Positions 21,217-34,600 of a DNA stretch of 64,000 nucleotides are shown in pieces; position 1 is the first letter of the stretch; the number at the start of each line of letters is the position of its first letter. A program made the position numbers and the translations under genes. The stretch is taken from contig OX365947.1 of the NCBI GenBank assembly GCA_947247005.1, positions 6,677,030 to 6,741,029 on the forward strand. The letters are read 5' to 3'. Source of the stretch: Spisula solida. Lineage: Eukaryota > Mollusca > Bivalvia > Venerida > Mactridae. Under the pieces are notes generated by a model that searched no databases, was not told where the DNA came from, and was given only the letters and a program-made list of their open reading frames with translations.

Positions 21217-23270
21217 CCGTGCGACCATATACACGCGTCAAGCAGTTTGTTCGTCTCCAATAAGAGACAAACAGAAATAAAAGCATACTGACGAAGTCGC
21301 TTAGACAAAGACGAGCTCTAGGGCCACCCCTTCTTATCTAGGAGGGAAGAAGGGGTGTAGGGAAACAACCGAAGAGCAAGCCCTGCAAAACAGACAACGC
21401 CAAGCGCTTGGCAAGTTTGTACTGTAAACAAAATAAACAGTTTATATACGACTGCTAAATGACTGTATGAAGACTTCATTCTGTGAAAGCATTGATAAAT
21501 GTGCATGTCAGATAATTCAAATCTAGAAATGTATGTAATGTATTTCGAAAGAAAGCTAACGCCTGCAATAAATACTATATTGTCAAAGTTTCGTTGCACT
21601 TGGCTGTGCATATAATGAGATAGAACAAAACAAGAAATTCTCCGATTATATTTTTATCTTTGCATTGTAACACTTCATACCCCGGGGCAAATAAAGTACA
21701 CTAAACCGTAGCCACATAAGAAATGTATAGTAACACGACAATTTTCACACCATTTCGACACGTTCTGACCAAATCTCATGAACAGTGATCTCCCCTTGCT
21801 AGGTACGCCAAAAAGACTACTTACTGATTGTCTGTGGTTCTGGCTGACTTGTTTAATGAATATGTTGTCAATACAAGTGAGTAGATGTGTGTTTATTAAC
21901 TTTTACTGATGACGCTAATGATGTTACAATTAGACTATCCATAGAGGCTTTGAACCGCATACCCTTCTTTATGTCACTTTAGTGAGGAGAGGTCTGCTTG
22001 AAGAAGTATGTGGTCAAATGGAGCAGTAGCCTACAGGTGGCAATCATTTGCAAACCATCTGACCTGAGACTTTACTGATTTCGATCGGTCGTTGATATAA
22101 CACAGAAATAGGAGTGGGCCCAACATTGTTCCTTGGCACAGCGGAATCAACTGTGACATGATCAGAATCGTTTATAGACCCGTTCACGACATTAAGTTGT
22201 TCATTTTAAAGGCCTACATCACAAGAAGCCCCAAATTAACACAAATTTTAGGATTTTGTCTGGAGATGCCTCAGACCCTCGGTATGTTTCTCAATACTTA
22301 GACACGCATAATTTTTCCGTATGGTGAATCGCTAGACTTCCAAACTGGAGGCCCGGATGAGGTACTTGTTCACCACACACAACAACAACAATCTGACAAT
22401 TAACATGAATCAAGATATAAATCGGTCCTCCTAACCTGTTTCTGATTTCCAATCTGTCATTTGCTTTCAATAATTTTTCATTGCCTTAACGGATCTTTGT
22501 GTCAAAATTTCCTGTTTCATACTCTAATGTTTCAAACTTACTTATATTAAATAAACATACGAACCACAGAATGACAGTTAAAGAGTACTAGCGCTCTGAT
22601 TGGAATATCTGCGCAATCGCCCCATTTCATACCGAAAAAAATGAGAAAACGTTTGAGACCAGACATGATATTTAAATGCGAAGAGATAGCCCAGGGAATT
22701 GACATTAGTCTTGGCCCTATTCGTTTAAATTTGCGGAACAGGCTGAACATGTACCAGGTTTCCGCACATTGGGTACCGCATCGTTTGACGTTCGGATAGA
22801 ACGGACGTCACTCCAAACTCGTTGCCAGCGTGCGTTCGCGCTTTAAAATAAACAACAACAACATTTTAACCAAACTTATAGTGATAGACGATACCAGATA
22901 TCGTATGTAGGTAACCTAGTTACGATATTACGTGCCGTAAACGAGACAAAAATTACATGGGAATTGGAAAAGCGGACTTTAACATAACGTTGAACAGACC
23001 GCGACCGATGGAACCTAACTCATCTTCATTTAAAACTAAAAGATAACTTCTTTTAACATTAAGAGACATTATAAAGAAACGTTCAATTAAACGTTCCATT
23101 GAAATTTAATAGAAGATTTGACATGAGTGTCTTTCATATTGAATTTATTAAACGAGTTGAATAAAATAATAAAATGCGAGGCCTTCCAATGTGGAAAGTC
23201 ACAAATGTAATGTTCTTTGTATCATATGTTAGCCATTTCTGGCCGAAACATAAAATAACTACTTATTTTT
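21217..23270. other. Intergenic, no gene seen
   Basis: About 2 kb without a supportable gene or repeat. Short frames at 21318-21611 and 22547-22750 show no family features. Confidence 0.4.
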
Positions 23271-23350
23271 CACTATAATAAACGCGCAACTTTGACGACG
23301 TCGCCTATACTTTGAGTGACGTCACGTCAAAGCTTTATTACATTATAGTG
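23271..23350. repeat. 80-bp imperfect hairpin containing a CRE-like TGACGTCA
   Basis: CACTATAATAAA at the left and TTTATTACATTATAGTG at the right are inverted, as are CTTTGACG and CGTCAAAG nearer the centre. The centre carries GACGACGTCGCC and GTGACGTCACG. It may be a small foldback element. Confidence 0.55.
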
Positions 23351-23559
23351 TATTACTATTATCAAAAATAAATAATGGCTTTATTACGCTGCCGCGACGT
23401 CAAACATATGATTAATATTATTATTCAACATTTCGACTATATTTTCAAGTCCTCATCAGGAAAATGCATAAATCCGAGTGATCAGGATGACGGCATACCA
23501 GTAGACTGGTTCCCATTCGAATATATGTATTTAAATTATTGCGACAATTGTCATCTAAC

Positions 23560-23634
23560 ATACCCATACATTCAATAGACATTGCAATTAGACTTTACCG
23601 GAGACAAACGGAAATGGTCCAGCTTTCACGATTG
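23560..23634. mobile_element. Right-half copy of the CAATCGTGAAAGCT MITE
   Basis: AATAGACATTGCAATTAGAC, TTTACCGGAGACAAACGG and CCAGCTTTCACGATTG match the right arm of the element at 18478-18700; the left arm is not present. Confidence 0.65.
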
Positions 23635-24747
23635 ATACCCGTAATGTTGCGTTGTATTCGGGAAGTATTAATCTGTGTATAACTGTCTCTCTCCTCTTCA
23701 CATTCGTGAAGCTGAACAAAACTGCAAAGCTACAAGATACCTTTTTACATTGCATGACTGTATTTTTGTGAGCTAAATTCGATTGTTTAATTATTGTTAA
23801 CCCAACCTATTAGGTCTTTAACAGAACAGACAAAAACATATTTAATCACGACATTTACGGGGGATGATAAATATATATGAGAAAATGCTTACAGCTTTGT
23901 TATGATCCCTTCGATTTTACTCAAACTTTACTTGGAGATAATAACATAAATTAGCAACAGGACATAATTGTGTACATCGGGGTCATGAATCCCCTACTGG
24001 CCCCTTTGACATCATCAAGAGAGTTATATCCCTAACACTGAGTCGGACGCACACCAGACCTACCAGGAAACAAAATATATGTGATGTATATTTTAATCAT
24101 TGACCATTAAATCATAAGACATTATATCACACAATACAGTTTTGAAATTCCCGATTTGTCCAGCCACTCTTCACTCTTGTAAACATAGTAAATGGCGAAA
24201 GACTGGGGCTGTCAAAACTCGGTATTTTTTATATAAATTACTTGGGCTTGTGACTTGACAAAGTTAACACAATGAGAGACATAAGTGACCTATAAATTAT
24301 CTCCCTTGTAAGATAAAGCCCGAGGTAGACCAATTAGCATACAGGTCCTAACTAGTTGAGATCCTCGGACTTTATCCTTGTTTCTAACAGAAATATCATT
24401 GATTTTAGATAAGAAATTTCTCACTTCAGTATTATCTAATATGTTAGGGCCATAAAAATTTATATACCATGGTGTGTAAACAACATGTAGCCAAACTTAT
24501 TATTTGATCTGATAATTAATGTTGCAAATATTTCAGCCTAACTACTACCATGTACAACAAACAAAACAGGGATAAAAACAGAGTAATCCGCATGATAGGA
24601 CCGGTGGAGTTTTAGAGAGTAGTAAGGGGGGATAATTTACTATTTTCCCCCATTATCTAGCGTTTAAGACGCTGTGTGTGTACAACAGCAATCATGACGT
24701 GAAAAGGAAAGTATTCACTCCTCTAATCTTCCCACACATTGAATACA
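23635..24747. other. Intergenic, no gene seen
   Basis: A+T-rich sequence between transposon copies, with no gene or repeat that I can support. Confidence 0.4.
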
Positions 24748-25179
24748 GGCCCCAATTCCACGAAAAAACTTAAGTTATTGCTCAGCTGAGACTGCTATTT
24801 TAAAAACATATTTTGTTGGGTCAATGACGTTCATGTATACTTTTATATATTGTTACATCACAGTTAGATGCAAATTTAATATAGCAATACAAAATATGTC
24901 TGATTTTTACAGAAAATAGTGCTTTAAAGTTATAAAAATCAAAATAAAAAACTTAAGTCTCTTATAACAAGCTCAAGTACACAGTTTTTGATTGTTCATT
25001 ACAGTTGGATTTCAATGAGCACTTCATACAAAAATCACCTACAAAATCATTATTTAGCAGTAAATACACAGTTTCTGGTAGCAATCTACTTCACAAGATT
25101 ATAATTGTAGCCATATAATAAATTTAAAATAGCAGTCTCAGCTGAGCAATAACTTAAGTTTTTTCGTGGAATTGGGGCC
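24748..25179. mobile_element. MITE, 432 bp with 57-bp near-perfect inverted ends
   Basis: GGCCCCAATTCCACGAAAAA with ACTTAAGTTATTGCTCAGCT and GAGACTGCTATTTTAAA is repeated in inverse at the right, ending GGAATTGGGGCC. The almost perfect arms suggest a young copy. No clear target duplication was found. Confidence 0.88.
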
Positions 25180-25210
25180 AGATGTTCTCTTCCTCAATAT
25201 GGGATCCGTA

Positions 25211-26200
25211 GGGGAGACCGGGGCTAAGCGTTACACGAGGCAAAATGTTACACTTCATTTTCAAACCTTTGATATCCTTATATTACATTATCATTCATGT
25301 TGATGTTATCATTTTTCGAGCCGCCATTTTATCCGCTATGTCGCGACCAGTTCAAATCCTCACAAATTGTTTTACAGGGTGAAAACACGTTTTCAAGCTT
25401 TTTTGTAACATTTTTACAATTTTTCAAATGTCAATTTATTCTATATTCAATATTTGGTATATATTTTGGCTTATGGGTCAACGTTTAAGTACACATCAAA
25501 CATGTCGTAGCAATAAGAAATGGGATTTGGCCACCTTTGGTATTTACTATAGAGCGATTTATTCACGCAAGTGTTCTTGGGGGCAATTTGTTACATAATA
25601 CGAAGGGGCCACCGGGGCTAAGTGTTATATTTTAATAACTTTTACATTTTAGAAAGCGTGAACTCATATACGGCCCTAGTAAAGGTGTATACATAAAACT
25701 ACACTCAATTTCGACTAAGCAAGTTACTTCATTATTCAATATAACTATGCATCAATAATTTCAACCGCTTAAAAATAGTTCGTAAAGTGTCACACATTGC
25801 CCCGACCTTTTTGGGCTAAGGGCGGACAAGTATGAAAAATTTAACTATGTTCCAAACAATCAAAATTCAACCGCCCCCAACCTTTCCGACCTCGCCTCTT
25901 CACCTCCGTCCGTGATTCATGGAGGTAAGCTTCAGGGTAGTCGGAATTTACTACATGTAACATTTTGCCCCAGGGACTGTAACACTTGTCCCCAACAAAC
26001 GGGGTTATTTGTTACATTTACTTACCATGTTCTACAAGCTGTAAATTGTTATTACATAGGTAAATTGATTAATTAAAGAACGTGTTTGGTCAAAATTAAG
26101 TGTAGTTTTATGTAGACACTATTACAAGGGCTGTATATGTGTTCGTGTTTTATAAAAGGGTAAAAAACAGAAACGTGTATCACATAGCCCCGGTCTCCCC
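25211..26200. mobile_element. TA-flanked non-autonomous DNA transposon, 990 bp
   Basis: GGGGAGACCGGGGCTAAGCG on the left and ATAGCCCCGGTCTCCCC on the right are inverted, and TA flanks both sides (25209-25210 and 26201-26202). Internal repeats of CCGGGGCTAAGTGTTA and AATGTTAC occur near both ends. No transposase frame is seen. TA duplication fits the Tc1/mariner group. Confidence 0.8.
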
Positions 26201-26463
26201 TACCTGAAACAATACATCGTTGCCCTAGAGAAAATACAAGGAGGGCGCCTACTTTGTAAGTGGACCCTACTCCAAAACATACATGTTGAGTTGTTTCAAC
26301 TGGCCACCACCTAAACAAGTTACGGCATTGAACAAAAGACTAATAGCATCATCCTACAAGAACTGTAAAGTCTTCGTTCGTCAGGCATTGACTGATTAAT
26401 ATAATGAGCTCCGCTCTGCGATTTCCAACCTCTTCAAAAAAAATGTTCACATTCAGTACAGAG

Positions 26464-26490
26464 CAGATATTTTAGGGGGGGGGGGGGGGG
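26464..26490. repeat. Poly-G tract
   Basis: A run of about 16 G after TTTTA, followed by a short A run. Such a tract could form a G-quadruplex and is prone to assembly error. Confidence 0.8.
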
Positions 26491-26574
26491 TGCAAAAAAA
26501 GGATTTTTGTTGAATCATGTCACACTATGTGTGTCTTGTAACATACTAAAAATCTACACCCATACTTCACGGTA

Positions 26575-26660
26575 GGAATCCCGATTCCCGATACATCGCT
26601 TTTGAGTTCCATCAGAGCGTTACGCGGGTTTTGAGTTCCGTCAGAGCAATCGGGATATTT
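26575..26660. repeat. Diverged copy of the 3064-3263 palindrome family
   Basis: AATCCCGATTCCCGATACAT, TTTTGAGTTCCATCAGAGCG, TTTTGAGTTCCGTCAGAGC and ATCGGGAT repeat the key blocks of the palindrome at 3064-3263 in a shortened, partly direct arrangement. Confidence 0.6.
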
Positions 26661-28259
26661 AACACAGGTTACAAATTCCGTCATAGCAAAACGTCGAAAA
26701 TTTTAGCACCAAGCGGTTGATTGCGGATGTCGACAAGTCAACAGGGACAAAGTTACACTTTATATTAAATGCAAAATGCTCTCTTAAAACATGTGTCGAA
26801 AAACCACTCTCTTTTTATGGAGTTTATGCTTTTTATTTTTACTTTAATCTTAATGAACAGCAACATATGTTCAATACAAACATTTAGTTTTAAATGTCAA
26901 TGATAGTTGTTGTCTGTACTTGTAAAATAGTATAAAAATAACCTTATAAAATCAGTCAATTGCCATTTATTTTATCTTAACCCGATTCGATGACATTGAT
27001 GATACAAATTCCGTTTGTCACAGTTACAAATTCCGACAGTTTCGAAATAAGAATGATACAAATTCCTTGAATACTTTTTATCAATGTTTATTGTTAAAAA
27101 GTAGACATTCTCACTTAAAACATTAATTTTATCACAATATTTGTTTTCCTGTTTGTGTGAAAATGTGTTTAAAGACATACACTGCAATCACTCTTATCAG
27201 AAAACTATCTGATACCTCTAGTTACATTGAGCAATACTTTTTACAAGGTTGAGACGCTCTTGACTGATCATAAACAACGTATAAGTTGCTCTTAACTCGT
27301 ACTTCTTCATCTTAGACTTAAACAATAAAAGTAGTTCCCCTCAGATCTCACTAACCCGCCTTTAAAATGCATAACATCACTATTTAACATGACAGTTTCA
27401 TGTAAAAGTGTAAAAGAAATAGTATTGCAGCAAAATTGGCATTGAACACAGTAAATTGTTTCTATTGTCACGGATATACACAGATGTATTTCCGTGCTAT
27501 TGTTTATTTATTTATGCGATGGTACATGGGAGACAATTGCGTAGGAGTTTGCATCATTATTAGACTGGATTACCTCCCCTATCACTACGTTTACAATGAA
27601 ATATCGTCATTTTGTGAGCAAGCGATGTAAACTTGGCAAATTAGTATGATTTGGTATTCTGATAACGAAGGTAGTTGTGATAATTGGTGATCACGTTATA
27701 AAGTGCAGAAATGGAAGCATGAAAAGGCGACCGTAATTTAAAGAACGGCAAAATTGGTGACCAAGCCAAAGACCTAAATACATGTGTATTTATAGGTCTT
27801 TGACCAAACTAAACTCGCAATTCTGACTCATGTTGTGTAAAGGGTGTGTATCTAAGGACTGAAGTGTTGATATATCCTGAAAGTAAAATTTATTCCCTAC
27901 ACGCTGATGAATACCCGTAATATAGCATTTGAGTGAATAAATAAAAAAAAATACGACAAGTTATATGACAAGCACTCCATTTCCAGATATTTGCCTTTCT
28001 TGATATAGGTAAACAATGAAAAGGTTGAATTGACTGGGGAAGTAGTAGGGTACGTGCTGGCTGTCTATGCCTTGGACGAATATAGATATATATGGGCCGA
28101 TAATTTTAGAGAATCCCAATAAGCATATTTTAATCCTTTCAGCGCTTTGATACTTTATAGGCGCTCATAGAAGGAGGCTTTTCGCTAACTAACTCATGTT
28201 TGATAAAGAAATCGACTCTGCTGTCTTATTGTATTTTCATTAGTTGTAAACAATCAACT
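26661..28259. other. Intergenic sequence upstream of AGAP, no gene seen
   Basis: Three ACAAATTCCG-type blocks lie at about 26670, 27005 and 27025. No exon or element could be supported. Confidence 0.4.
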
Positions 28260-28476
28260 TTAATTAGCACAGTATTTCCCGCATTCGACATAGCCGAAAA
28301 AGCGGAAGTGAAATGTTTATTATGCGCGAGCCAGGTGCTCGATTCAGTGCGCATGCGCAATCTGTGAGCCATTTTGGAAAGTAAGGATTTACAATCGCAG
28401 AGAATTTGTCAACAATTGCTGTTATCTCTTTAGCATGACTTCGTATGTCTAAACATGATACAAAATTTAAAAGATC
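28260..28476 (+). promoter_or_regulatory. Putative AGAP core promoter (ETS, NRF-1 and YY1 motifs) and 5' UTR
   Basis: Three motifs sit within 76 bp: GCGGAAGTG (28302-28310, ETS/GABP type), the palindrome TGCGCATGCGCA (28348-28359, an exact match to the NRF-1 consensus YGCGCAYGCGCR), and GCCATTTTGG (28368-28377, YY1 type). No TATA box is evident. This trio is a known signature of TATA-less promoters of broadly expressed animal genes. Transcription probably starts near 28370, leaving about 100 bp of 5' UTR before the ATG at 28477. The start site itself is inference. Confidence 0.65.
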
Positions 28477-28651
28477 ATGAATCAAAGGAGCCCTATTCAA
28501 CCCTATCTTAACAATTCATTGGCCGTGCGCCAGGAAATTCAACGATTCGAAAGTGTGCATCCCAGTATTTATGCCATTTATGACCTAATTGATGCGATAC
28601 CCGACCCCCTTATACAGCAACAGATTAGGGAGCATGTCGTCTGTATTGAAG
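28477..28651 (+). CDS. AGAP1: AGAP exon 1
   Basis: The ATG at 28477 lies after the GC-rich motif cluster. 58 codons are followed by a single G, then donor GTAAGG at 28652. The peptide from [12 protein letters not shown] to REHVVCIE matches the N-terminal module of AGAP1 and AGAP3 as I recall it. The split Asp codon (G|AT) joins exactly to exon 2. Confidence 0.92.
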
Positions 28652-31600
28652 GTAAGGATATTTTAAGGTCACAGAATGATTAGTTCACCGCATATAAGTT
28701 GTTGTACCCGTATAACATCGTCAACAACGATGAATGTAGTAAGAAATGTTGAGTGGGTGGGGTAACTTGTAGGGGCTAGGGAGTGTATTGTTGCATTCAT
28801 ACTACTATGTGGTTGTGATATTATTACCTAAAGATGATAAAGGCAGTGCTCCTGCTAGAGGTTTATGGCAGTGTGAGGCGACTCATTGACTGTGACATTT
28901 TTCAGTTTTTGTGATCAATAATACCCGCCAAGCCCTTTAAAAGGCTTCATTCAATATTTATGTTTATTAAAGAAATGTGTCAATCAAATAATAAATGACG
29001 TGACATGTCGTATATTGATCACATACGCCAATCGCTCATAAAACACTCACAAACTAAAATCATCAGAGGTGGCGCTTGTCATATATCCAATCAGATCGTG
29101 TATACTATATATTAATTAATTTGCAGCCACAATACGCATTGACCTACTTGTGAATATTTAATTGACACAGGAAAATTAAGTCAGTTTTAGACTACTGATC
29201 GGTACTTGATAGTTAACCAAAGTGATTAAATTGAAAACAGAACTAATCAATTTCAATGTTCAGAAAAATTATTCATTCACTGTATCCTGTTGTCTCGTAT
29301 ATCATTGCATCTTAACAGTTTCCTCGGCGCTTGTTGTACACTTGCGCATACAAGTTCAAAAATTATCTGCATCATTTTGGAAGAGAAATTTTTTACTTAT
29401 TTTGTTACGAGCTGGGATCTTGATAGGTGGAATTAGCTCATATTCATACATGACAAGACAGAACTGGGCTCTTGATAGGCGGAATAAGCTCAAATTCATA
29501 CATGACAAGATAGAGCTGGGCTCTTGATAGGTGGAATTAGCTCAAATTCATGTGCATGGTGACGATGTACTACTGTATCCAAAATTGATTTAAAACTACA
29601 TGTATGTATACACAGCCCTGACATCTCCTGTAGGCGGGTCTTGAAGGCGTCAGTCTAGACTCTGCGCTGAGACTGTCGAAGCTGGGAAAAGGTTCCATTC
29701 TTGCCAAGAATTTCTTTGATAGTTCTCACAAAAGTGCTGGCAAGGGTCTGGTCATGGACCCTTTTGGAGTGTCCTTGTAAAGGCCGTGTTGACCACATGT
29801 CCTGGCATCACTCTTGTGGAAGTAGGTGTCCGCTTTGATGTCAGCAAGCCTACTGAATATTGTACAATCTGTTTTGTCTACTACTTACATTTTAATTTTA
29901 CCCTGATGAAGGCTTAGTGAAAGCCGAAACATCAGTCTGAAATAAAATTATGATAACCTTAACCTGCTTTGACTATGTAACTACATAAATAAAAAATTTG
30001 CACTTCGGGTGGGGGTGTCTTTAGTTAATAATTTTACAGTTAGTGAGACCAACGACAGTATTTTTTCCACCTGAGCCCAAAGTGCTCACTGCTGAGCTAA
30101 TATTTATTTTTCCAATGAGGATGAAACATAAAAAAAATGGACTCCTTCTGGACTTAGCAAATCAAATGCCTTGATTAAGTTTTATGTTTAGGTCCACTTT
30201 TCTCCTAAATTTTGGAAGCTATTGCTTTGAAACTTTTAACACTTGTTCATCATTAATACCTGACCATGTAAAGCAAGACTGATAACTATAATCTGGATTT
30301 AGCAAGAGTTATTGCACCCTTTTGGACTTCGAAAATACCTTGGTTAAGTTTTGTGTTTTGCTCAATTTCTCTCATACACGATGGGAGCTAATGCTTCGAA
30401 ACTTACATAAAAAATTTGTTCACCATTAATACCTGGCTATGTATAAGCGGATTTAGCTCAGTGGTAACACACTGGGCTGTCAATCCAGAGGTTGTGGGTT
30501 CAATCCCTGGCATTGGAACTTGACATTTCTGAAATATTTATAATATTTCCCGCTATATCTGGCCGTGTGGTCTGCAAAGTTTCTGGAAGTGCCAGGAAGC
30601 TGTGTATCGGTGCTATACACCGGGCACATTAAAGAACCAGGCTGTCTATTCGAAATAAGAGCTAGGCGCACCTCTGCAGCGCCGGACATGCCTGTATCTA
30701 ATGTCTCTCTATCCCTTCAGGGGCTTTCTCTCAGTCTGTCCCTCTGGTCAGATCATGCTGTATCTGCACTGGTAGAGGATGCACCTGCGCCCTTGTGGCT
30801 GCAACATGGGTAAAGTGCCTTTGAACGTGCGTTCGCATGAAAAGGGCGCTATATAAATCTGGTATATTTATTTATTTTTTTTATTTATGTCAAGACCCAT
30901 AACTCTGATCTGCATTTTGCTAGAGTTATCACCCCTTTTTGAACTTTGAATTAATGTTGGTTAAGTTTTATGTTTAGGTAAACTTTTCTTGTACACTATG
31001 GGAGCTATTACTTAGAAACTTACAACACTTGTTCGCCATTAGAACATGTACCTGTCCCTGTAAGGCAAAATATTTCAGTGAAGTTTTGCTTTGAAACTTG
31101 TACACCTTTTCACCAACAACATTTCACTCTGTTTAGCAAGACACCTAACTCTGACGTACTCTGTGAAAGTGTAATGGGTCTTTTATATAGTGACAATGAT
31201 CAGATGAGATTCTGCACCTGCAAGGCAAACTCTTGTTTAACTCTAGCGACGTTTAATACCTGTAGGTGTTACAGTATTATAAAGGAACATTTTAGAACAT
31301 ATAGTCCAGTGAATTTGACATGACTCTCAAATTTCTATTAGCATAATTTCACAGCTGATTTATTGTCTATATTTACATCCCCGGTAACGCCGGTTGTGTG
31401 TTTTTATTAGCGGCGAGTATCATGAAGACGCTCGAGGTGTAATACCAACACTAATCTAAAGGACCAATTTTGCACGATTTGCTTGCGGAAATTTATATAT
31501 TCAACCCAAGAACCCTATAATATATTCATGCATAAAGGTCAGGATCGTGTCAAATTCACTGTGCTATACATTCTATCAAAATAAATGTTGCTTGCATAAC

Positions 31601-34600
31601 TGGTTATTGAATTACTATTTTTGTAGGTTTGAAAGTCTAAGCAGAGTATGTTACAATGGACCTTCCACTAACTGGGTATAACACCTGGGCAAACCCTAAT
31701 TATCAAACACATTAGGTTTTATATTACAGTTAAATGATATGTATTCAATGTCCCCCTTAAAAAGAAACGCACACTTGTTCTGATATTATGGCTATTTAAT
31801 CTTAAAGTTAAATACCTCGGTTTCTAACTGTGCATTATTCCCATTTAAATGGTTAATTCTTTCATTCATGATTCATTGTATGCATATTTTTTTTAATGAA
31901 ATAATATAATATTATGTAAAATGTGGTGAGAAGCAATTCTTTCTTTTGTTTTGATGCTTTTGTTGTACATGTAGAATTGTCTGAACTTAGGGAAATTTAG
32001 TTATGTAGTTGTAAGGTTCAGGGATGTCAATGCTCCTGATTTATCCAGAATTTGTCTACATGTGTATCCTGAAAGAGCTATGATTTCTGACCAAAATTAT
32101 TCAGTGAAATTAACTTAAGAAATGGCAAAGTTATGGTCAATTTAATCTGCTCTGAAGGATTTCATTCAATACCAACTGAGTTACATATGGAAACAATGTG
32201 GTTAAAGGACTCTTGTATGGCAAAATGGTAAGCTGCATATGCAAGTGATATGTGTGAGTTTTTGTGATTGATTGTCGTGACTCTCCGTCGTCTGTTCACA
32301 ATTTCTTGTGGCCACACTTATGCCCAAATTTTTCAGATTGTTTGTCTCTATGAAATCTAGGTCAAATTCGTAATTGGGTCATGTGGGGTCAAAAACTATG
32401 TCACTATGCAAAATCTTAGAAAAAGCTTGTGAACAGGTTAGAAACCACACTTATGGACCAATCTTCATGAAACATGGTCAGTGAAATCTATATCAAGTTT
32501 GAAATTAGGTCATGTGCCATTGTGGGTCAAAAAGCAGGTGACTGGGTCAAATCTTAGAAAAAGCTGGTTAACACATTAGAGGACACAATTATGACCCAAT
32601 CTTCATGAAACATAGTCAGAATGTTTGTCTTTATGGAATCAAGGTCAAGTTTGAAATTCTGTCATGTGGGTTCAAAAACTATGTCACTAGGTCAAATCTT
32701 AGAACTAACACTCAGAAATCAATTTAATCTCGCCCTCAACTGAATACCATATCCTCGCGTTTCAGTTCAGTATCTTATAACCTAAATGCTGTAAACATGA
32801 ACAATGGGCATCTGATGCCTTAATTCCTGAAAATAACGGTTAACTTCATTAATGTGGCTTATAATAGCCTATTTAGCCTAAATTTAGGTAGATACTGATA
32901 ACAATTACAAAAGTTCTGGTTTAAATAAATGAGGTCATGGTCTAAAATTGTTCATTTGTAATGAGGCATGTACATTGTACAATTGCTAGATATTGTGTCG
33001 TTTTGGTGCTGGAAAGGTATTAGTCTTCCGTTCTACTGCTGGAAAAAAAACGGTATTCGTCTGTCTTCAACTCTCTTTTCAGTATTACCAAGGAACTGTA
33101 TGGGAGCCTAAAACCCAAACAGACAGGGGTTCTACAATTCCGGAATAATCCAGAAATCCGGATTTGTTGTTTTGGGAAGAATGATCTTTTCTGCACAAAA
33201 TAAAAGTTATTTGATAAAAAAAATCAAAGAATTAACAAAGTTATAGTCATTTGAAGTTCCATAATCTGAATTTTAACAATAAAACAATGTTTGAAATCTA
33301 GTTAAGGTGTAGGGATGTGTGCTAATGGCACCCGAAACAGACTTGCGACCCGTTTTCAGGATTGGGCATTATGCCTCAGTAGAACCCCTGAACTGATGAT
33401 CTATAACCGTATAATACACACAAATAGAACTGATTTTACAGTATGCTGCAAACTCAGAGTCTCAATGCTAATTAGTTCCTTAATGAATTACGCAGCTTTT
33501 GATAAAATGTTGTCTTGATTGAAAGTCTGCATCTCAGCTGTTATGTAAATACTGCCTGTATCAAACTATATAGTAGCATAAAAACTACAGGAATTCCTCC
33601 ATCCCAGGGAATGCCCTACCATCCTGAATGAAATGTGCCTTGTTTGTGTATGAATATAGGGTTCTTAGCGCATGTTTGTTAGTGTTAAAAGTTACATCTT
33701 GGGCACCCATCGTCAATCGAGACTCTGAAGATGTTATAACACATAAAACGTTCATAAATACCAGGGTTGGTATTCAATATTGATCTTATTTACCTGGAGA
33801 ATGAGGATAGTCAATCATATTGCCTGTTACTGACCAAGAGTTTGATATGACATGATCTTATTGGTTGTCCTTATCCTTAAGTCAAGTAAGATCAATATTG
33901 AATACCACCCCAGGTGTTCCACTAGCTTCTGAATGATAGAATCTGAAGTCATTTTGATACTTTTGACTAAATTTTACCATTTTATAGGCAAAATACCCAT
34001 GACTTTAAGAGAAAATTACCTTTCAAACCAAAATCTTGAAGGTCAAAATGTGGCTTTCAAGGGTCAAAAACTCAAAACCCCAATCCTGAGTCAAATGGAA
34101 CTCCTGAATGCTATTTTAGCAAAAAAAACTACCAAAAAAAACAATATCAACTAGAGATATATAAATTGGTCATATCCAGTGCATAATCATTATAATGACC
34201 CTTGAGGTTTAACAGGTAGTGAATGATAAAGTAATGATTTGAACCCTTTGCATGTTCAGTACAATCTCTCGAGAGTGGCCCTCTGTAGAGCAACAACCTC
34301 TGTAGAGCAACAACCTTTCTATAACAACACCATAAAAATTCCCTAGGCTGATATTTACTATAAATTTAACCTCTGTAGAGCAACAACCTCTGTACTGCAA
34401 TGGCCAATATTGGCAGCTTTCAAATGGTGTTGCTCTACAGAGTTTTTGCTGTATAATCATATAACTTGTCTAAGGTTGTGGCACCACAGACAATCTTTCG
34501 TAAGTTCCTATCATATGCTGTATTGTAAGACCAAAAATAAAATATTGTTTGTTTCCCCTTCCCTACCAACCTAAGCAATAAAGTCTCTTGCATATACCAA

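Noticed and set aside
30447..30518. Possible functional tRNA gene
   Set aside because: It is joined to a SINE body and tail and has no separate terminator; a SINE head explains it.
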